Positions 59,780 to 64,000 of a stretch of 64,000 nucleotides of DNA are shown in pieces. Origin of the DNA: Ardenticatenaceae bacterium (GTDB taxonomy: Bacteria; Chloroflexota; Anaerolineae; Promineifilales; Promineifilaceae); the NCBI GenBank assembly GCA_020634245.1, contig JACKCC010000020.1, positions 72,075 through 136,074 of the forward strand, written 5' to 3'. The first letter of the stretch is position 1; every line of letters starts with the position of its first letter. A program made the position numbers and the translations under genes. The notes beneath the pieces are model-generated. The model saw only the letters and a program-made list of their open reading frames with translations. It was not told the DNA's origin and did not search any database.

Positions 59780-61495
59780 ATGAATGATGATCTTTACAAG
59801 CATTTGGCTTTCCTGTATGGAACGGAAAGTGCTGCTTATTTAATTGAGCAAATCAATCGATTAATCGATTCGTATCAACCACAGATTCAACAGCCCAAGG
59901 CGATTACGCCCGCCCGTCTGACCGAGCGGGACGCCGTCCTCATCACGTATGGCGATATGGTGCAAAGTGAAAATGAAGCACCGCTGCACACGCTTTCCGA
60001 TTTTTTAACCGGCCACGTTTCCGGTTTGGTCAGCACCGTTCATTTGCTGCCTTTTTATCCTTACTCGTCGGATGATGGCTTTTCGGTGATTGATTATTGG
60101 GCGGTCAACCCGGAATTGGGAACGTGGCCAGACGTCGGCCGTATCGGTGGCCATTTCCGCCTGATGTTTGATGCGGTAATCAATCACATTTCAGCGCAAA
60201 GCGACTGGTTCCAGGGCTTTTTGCAGGGTGACGAAACGTTCCAAAACTACTTCATCACCGTTGACCCGCAAACAGATCTATCGCAGGTTTTCCGTCCCCG
60301 CACCCTGCCCCTGCTGACGAAAGTGGAAACAGCCAACGGGCCACGTCACGTCTGGACTACCTTTAGCGACGACCAGATTGACCTCAACTTCGCCAATCCA
60401 GAAGTGGCGCTGAAAATCATTGAACTGCTGCTTTTTTATGTCAGCCAGGGGGCCGAACTCATCCGGCTGGATGCTATCGGCTTTATGTGGAAGGAAGTGG
60501 GCACGACCTGCATCCATCTGCCGCAAACTCACCGGCTCATCCAACTGATGCGCCGTGTGCTGGATCGCGTAGCCCCCAGTGTGGTCTTAATCACCGAGAC
60601 AAACGTGCCGCATAAGGACAACATCTCTTATTTTGGCAACGGCCGTAACGAAGCCCAAATGGTCTACAACTTCTCCCTGCCGCCGCTGACTTTACACACT
60701 TTCCACACCGGCAGCGCCGCAGCGCTCTCCCGCTGGGCCGATTCACTCACCCTGCCCTCGGATCAGGTGACGTTTTTCAACTTCCTGGCCTCACATGACG
60801 GGATTGGGGTGACGCCGGCGCGCGGGATTTTGGACGATACGGCAGTTACCGCCATGGCCGAGCGCGTACAACAATTGGGCGGACACGTCTCCTACAAAAA
60901 CAATCCCGATGGCAGCCAGAGCGCTTACGAATTGAATATCAACTTCCTGGACGCACTGGGCAATCCAGGGGTTGAAGAGCCGGTGGAATTAATCGCCCGC
61001 CGCTTTTTAGCTTCACAGGCGATCATGCTGGCCCTGCGCGGCGTGCCCGGCATTTATTTTCACAGTTTGTTTGGCTCGCGCGGCTGGCCGGCAGGGGTCA
61101 AACAAAGCGGGCGTGCCCGCACCATCAACCGGCAGAAGCTCTCACACCAACAGATCGAGCAGGAACTGGCTGATGAAACGTCACTGCGCCATCTGGTATT
61201 CAGTGACTACGCGAATTTATTACATCAACGGACAACCCATCCTGCTTTCCATCCCAATGGCGAGCAGGAAGTTATTTTTGCTCATGAGGCGGTGTTTGCT
61301 TTGTGGCGGCGGGCGATAGATGGGGAAACGGCCGTGCTCTGTCTGCACAATGTCAGCAATCAAAACCTAAATATCAACGTCGATGCGGATAGTTCATTTA
61401 CGAATTTGTTGGATGGGCGGGAGTATGTGGCGGGGAACGGCCGTCTTTACCTGACCATCGCCCCTTACGAAGTGTTGTGGCTGAATAAAAGCTAG
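59780..61495 (+). CDS. GH13_18 sucrose-phosphorylase-like enzyme
   Basis: A 571-aa cytoplasmic (beta/alpha)8 enzyme. HLLPFYPYSSDDGFSVIDYWAVNPELGTW is characteristic of the GH13_18 phosphorylases. Catalytic residues visible: nucleophile Asp231 (LIRLDAIGF), acid/base Glu273 (LITETNVPH) and transition-state Asp340 (ASHDGIG). Members phosphorolyse sucrose, sucrose 6'-phosphate or glucosylglycerate to alpha-glucose-1-phosphate. The long form with SSDDGFSVIDY resembles the glucosylglycerate/sucrose-phosphate branch rather than bifidobacterial sucrose phosphorylase, so the substrate is open. It processes the sugar imported by the ABC system. Weak ribosome-binding site. Confidence 0.88.
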   Translation: MNDDLYKHLAFLYGTESAAYLIEQINRLIDSYQPQIQQPKAITPARLTERDAVLITYGDMVQSENEAPLHTLSDFLTGHVSGLVSTVHLLPFYPYSSDDGFSVIDYWAVNPELGTWPDVGRIGGHFRLMFDAVINHISAQSDWFQGFLQGDETFQNYFITVDPQTDLSQVFRPRTLPLLTKVETANGPRHVWTTFSDDQIDLNFANPEVALKIIELLLFYVSQGAELIRLDAIGFMWKEVGTTCIHLPQTHRLIQLMRRVLDRVAPSVVLITETNVPHKDNISYFGNGRNEAQMVYNFSLPPLTLHTFHTGSAAALSRWADSLTLPSDQVTFFNFLASHDGIGVTPARGILDDTAVTAMAERVQQLGGHVSYKNNPDGSQSAYELNINFLDALGNPGVEEPVELIARRFLASQAIMLALRGVPGIYFHSLFGSRGWPAGVKQSGRARTINRQKLSHQQIEQELADETSLRHLVFSDYANLLHQRTTHPAFHPNGEQEVIFAHEAVFALWRRAIDGETAVLCLHNVSNQNLNINVDADSSFTNLLDGREYVAGNGRLYLTIAPYEVLWLNKS

Positions 61496-61499
61496 AGTA

Positions 61500-61543
61500 A
61501 GAGTGAGAGCGAGAGGAAGAAAATGCCCTCTCGCTCTCGCTCT
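61500..61543 (+). terminator. GAGAGCGA-repeat hairpin
   Basis: AGAGTGAGAGCGAGAGG (61500-61516) pairs with CCTCTCGCTCTCGCTCT (61527-61543), 16 of 17, loop 10 nt. Lies between the GH13_18 stop and the GT4 start inside an apparent operon. Another example of a hairpin made from short tandem units. Confidence 0.7.
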
Positions 61544-61559
61544 AACCTCTATCCTTCCT

Positions 61560-62816
61560 ATGAACATTGGATTTATTTCAACTCGATTAGCCGGAACAGA
61601 TGGCGTCTCCCTGGAAACGGCCAAGTTAGCGGCCGTTTTCCATGACCATATGGGGCATCGATGTTTCTACTGCGCCGGGGAATTGGACGATGGACTCCCT
61701 GGCCTACTGGCTCCCGAACTGCACTTCACCGATTCGGTGGCTGTTGAACTTGGTGAAAAAGCATTTAACCGCAAAGGCGCAGAGAGCACAGAGATTTTGA
61801 GGGACATTGCCGGGCGCGCTGCTCAATTGAAGGAACCAATTCGGCAGTTCATCAGCCAGTTTGCCATTGACTTCCTCGTCATTCAAAACGCCTTTGCCAT
61901 TCCCATGCAGCTGCCGCTGGCCCAGGCACTGGCTGAAATTCTGGCCGAAACTGGCCTGCCAGCGTTGGCCCACAACCACGATTTTTACTGGGAGCGCGAA
62001 AGGTTCGCCGATAACTGCATTCCCGACTTCCTGGACACCTATTTCCCTCCCGATTTACCCAATCTGAAACATGCCGTCATCAATTCCAAAGCCCAACGCG
62101 ACCTGAAAGCGCGGCGCGGCATCGACAGCATCCTCATTCCCAACGTCTTCGATTTTGCCACACCCGCCCCCGGCATTGACACGTACAACACCGATTTCCG
62201 GCAGGCGATTGGCTTGAGTGACGATGATTGGCTCATTTTGCAGCCCACACGGGTCATCCCCCGCAAAGGGATTGAGCTGGCCATTGAACTGCTGGCCCGT
62301 CTCAACGACTCCCGCGCCAAGCTGGTCATCACCCATCACGCCGGAGATGAAGGGCTGGATTATCTACACCAATTGCAGAAAATGGCTCAAGAAAAAGGCG
62401 TCGATTTACGCTACGTAGCCGACAAAGTCGATGACGCCAGACGAATGACGAATGACGGCCGTAAAATTTACTCACTCTGGGACACCTACCCCCACGCCGA
62501 TCTGGTCGCCTACCCCAGCCTGTACGAAGGGTTCGGCAATGCGCTCATTGAGACGATTTATTTCTGCAAACCGGCCTTTGTCAATCGTTACTCGGTTTAT
62601 GCCGATGATATTGGGCCGCTGGGCTTCCAGTTTGTGGAGTTAGATGGTAAAGTGACGGATGAGGTGGTAACGGCCGTGCACGACATCCTCCTCCACCCCG
62701 AAAAAACCAAACCCATCGTCGAACACAACTACCGGCTGTGCCAGGAACACTTCTCCTACCAAACCCTGGAGCGCCTACTGAGCCAAGTTTTGCCTTCTTT
62801 ATCTGATCGGGATTAA
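61560..62816 (+). CDS. GT4-family glycosyltransferase
   Basis: A 418-aa GT-B fold enzyme. The N-terminal MNIGFISTRLAGTDGVSLETAKLA is the acceptor-side loop. The C-terminal half has LQPTRVIPRKGIELAIELLARL (donor domain start) and the E-x7-E signature in YPSLYEGFGNALIETIY. ATG 61560 fits the family start, and the upstream extension reads through the hairpin. In an operon with a GH13_18 phosphorylase it may build or salvage a glucoside, or run the opposite reaction with NDP-glucose (inference). No Shine-Dalgarno is visible. Confidence 0.88.
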   Translation: MNIGFISTRLAGTDGVSLETAKLAAVFHDHMGHRCFYCAGELDDGLPGLLAPELHFTDSVAVELGEKAFNRKGAESTEILRDIAGRAAQLKEPIRQFISQFAIDFLVIQNAFAIPMQLPLAQALAEILAETGLPALAHNHDFYWERERFADNCIPDFLDTYFPPDLPNLKHAVINSKAQRDLKARRGIDSILIPNVFDFATPAPGIDTYNTDFRQAIGLSDDDWLILQPTRVIPRKGIELAIELLARLNDSRAKLVITHHAGDEGLDYLHQLQKMAQEKGVDLRYVADKVDDARRMTNDGRKIYSLWDTYPHADLVAYPSLYEGFGNALIETIYFCKPAFVNRYSVYADDIGPLGFQFVELDGKVTDEVVTAVHDILLHPEKTKPIVEHNYRLCQEHFSYQTLERLLSQVLPSLSDRD

Positions 62817-62878
62817 ATTAATGACAGTCTATGTGAGGCACTTATGTAAAAAGACCACGCCGGGGCAAAGGGTATCCA

Positions 62879-64000
62879 ATGATTTCCGTCAATCGTTTCC
62901 GAACAGTATCGAAGGGTTTGCTAATAATCGTTGCGACAAGCATACTAACTGCATGTGCATCACAACAATTAAGTGAATCAGATCTTACTCGTATCTCCCC
63001 ATCAGTGCAGGACGATCTAGCAAAAGCAACTGAGACATTGAATCCGACAGAATCAGAAATTTATGCCGCAACCGCAATTCCATTATTTTCACCAACACTA
63101 GCACCTATCAACGTCACCACTATTTCGCCCACTGCAACAGAAACTCAACCCACTCCCATCCCCGTTGCTACTCTTATGCCTTTCACTTTTCAGGGAACTG
63201 TTGTCTTAAGTATAGCCCCTGACATAGAGGTACAAGAGTCAGCGCTGTGGCAATGGTCAACAGAGCGCCAAGAGCTACAACCACTTCTGGAGAAAGAAGG
63301 CGTTCTCTTTGGGCAACCCCTTCTTTCCTCAACGGGACACTATCTCGCGTATACTCAACTTATTGGTAATTTGGCCAGTATCTGGGTTATGGATATGGCT
63401 ACAGCCGAAACAAAGAAATGGAGCGAAGATTTCCAAATCAATTCCATGGAATTGCAAGACTATCCCCACTATCTGAATTGGATTGTGATTCAATCATGGA
63501 CTCCAGATGAAACGGCTCTTATTTTTCAATATTGGGAAGAGCAGGTTGCCTCAGACGAGCCTATCTGGAGCTATTTGCTATTTGAAGATGGTCGTAGCGA
63601 ACAATTAGATTCACGAATTGTTGACGTAAGTTGGTCTGTTAAGGAACCAAACCGGCTGGTTTACCTTTCTCAATATCAAGGTGTCTATCTCGTAGATATA
63701 AACCAGATTGATAGCTCGACACAATTGATAGCAGATATTAATGTTTCTCATGGCAGCCTTGCCTGGCATCCCGATAGTCAGCATATCGCCATCGTTGGCA
63801 ATTTACGGGACAAATCATTATTATGGAACTTAGACCTTAATACCAGCCAGCTAACCGAAATTGAAAATGGTGAACCTGCGGACCATTTCATCAGGTGGTC
63901 ACCTGATGGACAATCACTACTTTGGGTAGCAAATGATAAAGTGATGACCTTAGGCTTCAAAGATAACAGTTTCACTGAATTAATGTCATTTCAACTCCCA
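62879..64000 (+). CDS. Beta-propeller-like lipoprotein (3' partial)
   Basis: Open frame from ATG 62879 to the window edge, 374 codons without a stop. Lipoprotein signal peptide (MISVNRFRTVSKGLLIIVAT, lipobox LTAC), a Thr/Pro-rich stalk to about residue 105, then repeats ending in WD40/TolB-like strands: SIWVMDMATAETKKW, SWTPDETALIFQYW, LAWHPDSQHIAIVGN, IRWSPDGQSLLWVAN. Surface-exposed, function unknown. It has no ACGGCCGT copies and is more AT-rich than the sugar operon, so it may belong to a different, perhaps acquired, segment. Confidence 0.85.
   Translation, partial: MISVNRFRTVSKGLLIIVATSILTACASQQLSESDLTRISPSVQDDLAKATETLNPTESEIYAATAIPLFSPTLAPINVTTISPTATETQPTPIPVATLMPFTFQGTVVLSIAPDIEVQESALWQWSTERQELQPLLEKEGVLFGQPLLSSTGHYLAYTQLIGNLASIWVMDMATAETKKWSEDFQINSMELQDYPHYLNWIVIQSWTPDETALIFQYWEEQVASDEPIWSYLLFEDGRSEQLDSRIVDVSWSVKEPNRLVYLSQYQGVYLVDINQIDSSTQLIADINVSHGSLAWHPDSQHIAIVGNLRDKSLLWNLDLNTSQLTEIENGEPADHFIRWSPDGQSLLWVANDKVMTLGFKDNSFTELMSFQLP

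Larger units (their letters stand above)
1..64000. repeat. Highly iterated palindrome ACGGCCGT (HIP1-like), about 80 copies
   Basis: The 8-bp palindrome ACGGCCGT, usually flanked as AACGGCCGTT, recurs about 80 times by hand count, roughly once per 800 bp. It lies in coding and non-coding DNA. Chance expectation for a given 8-mer is about one per 64 kb. Inside genes it is read mainly as Thr-Ala-Val (often Glu-Thr-Ala-Val) or as Asn/Tyr/Asp-Gly-Arg, so it shapes protein sequence. Examples lie at 23, 16692, 16713, 22375, 22385, 25929, 25939 and 62671. Copies are absent from the IS element, the last 1.1 kb and most of the RHS cassette array. Confidence 0.9.

Overview
The window looks like chromosomal DNA of a filamentous or anaerobic-type Chloroflexota (Anaerolineae/Promineofilum-like). 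This is an inference. It rests on lipoproteins with Thr/Pro-rich stalks, a solute-binding protein with a VEVTR-repeat stalk, exported proteins ending in [YF]LP-x-x tails, RHS fragments, a DUF5667-like N-terminus on a multihaem cytochrome, and the mix of housekeeping genes. The most pervasive feature is the 8-bp palindrome ACGGCCGT. I counted about 80 copies by eye in 64 kb, in genes and spacers alike, where about one is expected by chance. It behaves like the cyanobacterial HIP1 repeat.

Layout. 1-2.6 kb: two sensor kinase/receiver proteins. 2.6-13.5 kb: MFS exporter, small unknown protein, S41 peptidase lipoprotein, conserved lipoprotein, GT39 membrane glycosyltransferase, TPR protein, DUF1684 protein, two overlapping methyltransferases and an SDR. 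13.7-17.6 kb: an XdhD-like molybdenum hydroxylase whose fused [2Fe-2S] domain has lost 7 of 8 cysteines, then a MerR/GyrI-like regulator with a classic 19-bp-spacer promoter.

17.9-33.3 kb is the most distinctive locus. Two PAS-BTAD regulators bracket a secreted FG-GAP propeller. Then come two giant secreted paralogues (1084 and 1123 aa) with near-identical leaders and signal peptides, and two membrane-anchored multihaem c-type cytochromes with 12 and 27 CxxCH motifs. This reads as a cell-surface electron-transfer system.

33.6-46 kb is mostly core metabolism: adenosine-specific kinase family, GltD-like oxidoreductase, GlpX, SulP-STAS-rhodanese fusion, metallophosphoesterase plus MazG-like pair, GAPDH, YvcK, and sugar-nucleotide genes. 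GlpX, GAPDH and YvcK give it a gluconeogenesis flavour.

46.4-53.2 kb is a tandem array of RHS C-terminal cassettes. Each RHS core remnant is fused to a HExxH metallopeptidase tip and followed by a Cys-rich lipoprotein that could be its immunity protein. A helically phased 22-bp iteron array and an intact ISAs1-family element (10-bp target duplication) follow. The IS sits directly against the -35 box of a LacI-controlled operon.

55-62.8 kb: LacI regulator, sugar-binding lipoprotein, two ABC permeases (no ATPase), a GH13_18 sucrose-phosphorylase-like enzyme and a GT4 glycosyltransferase. The window ends inside a beta-propeller lipoprotein gene that runs off the edge. Many spacers hold hairpins built from short tandem repeats, probably terminators or mRNA-processing signals. 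No rRNA, tRNA or CRISPR was seen.
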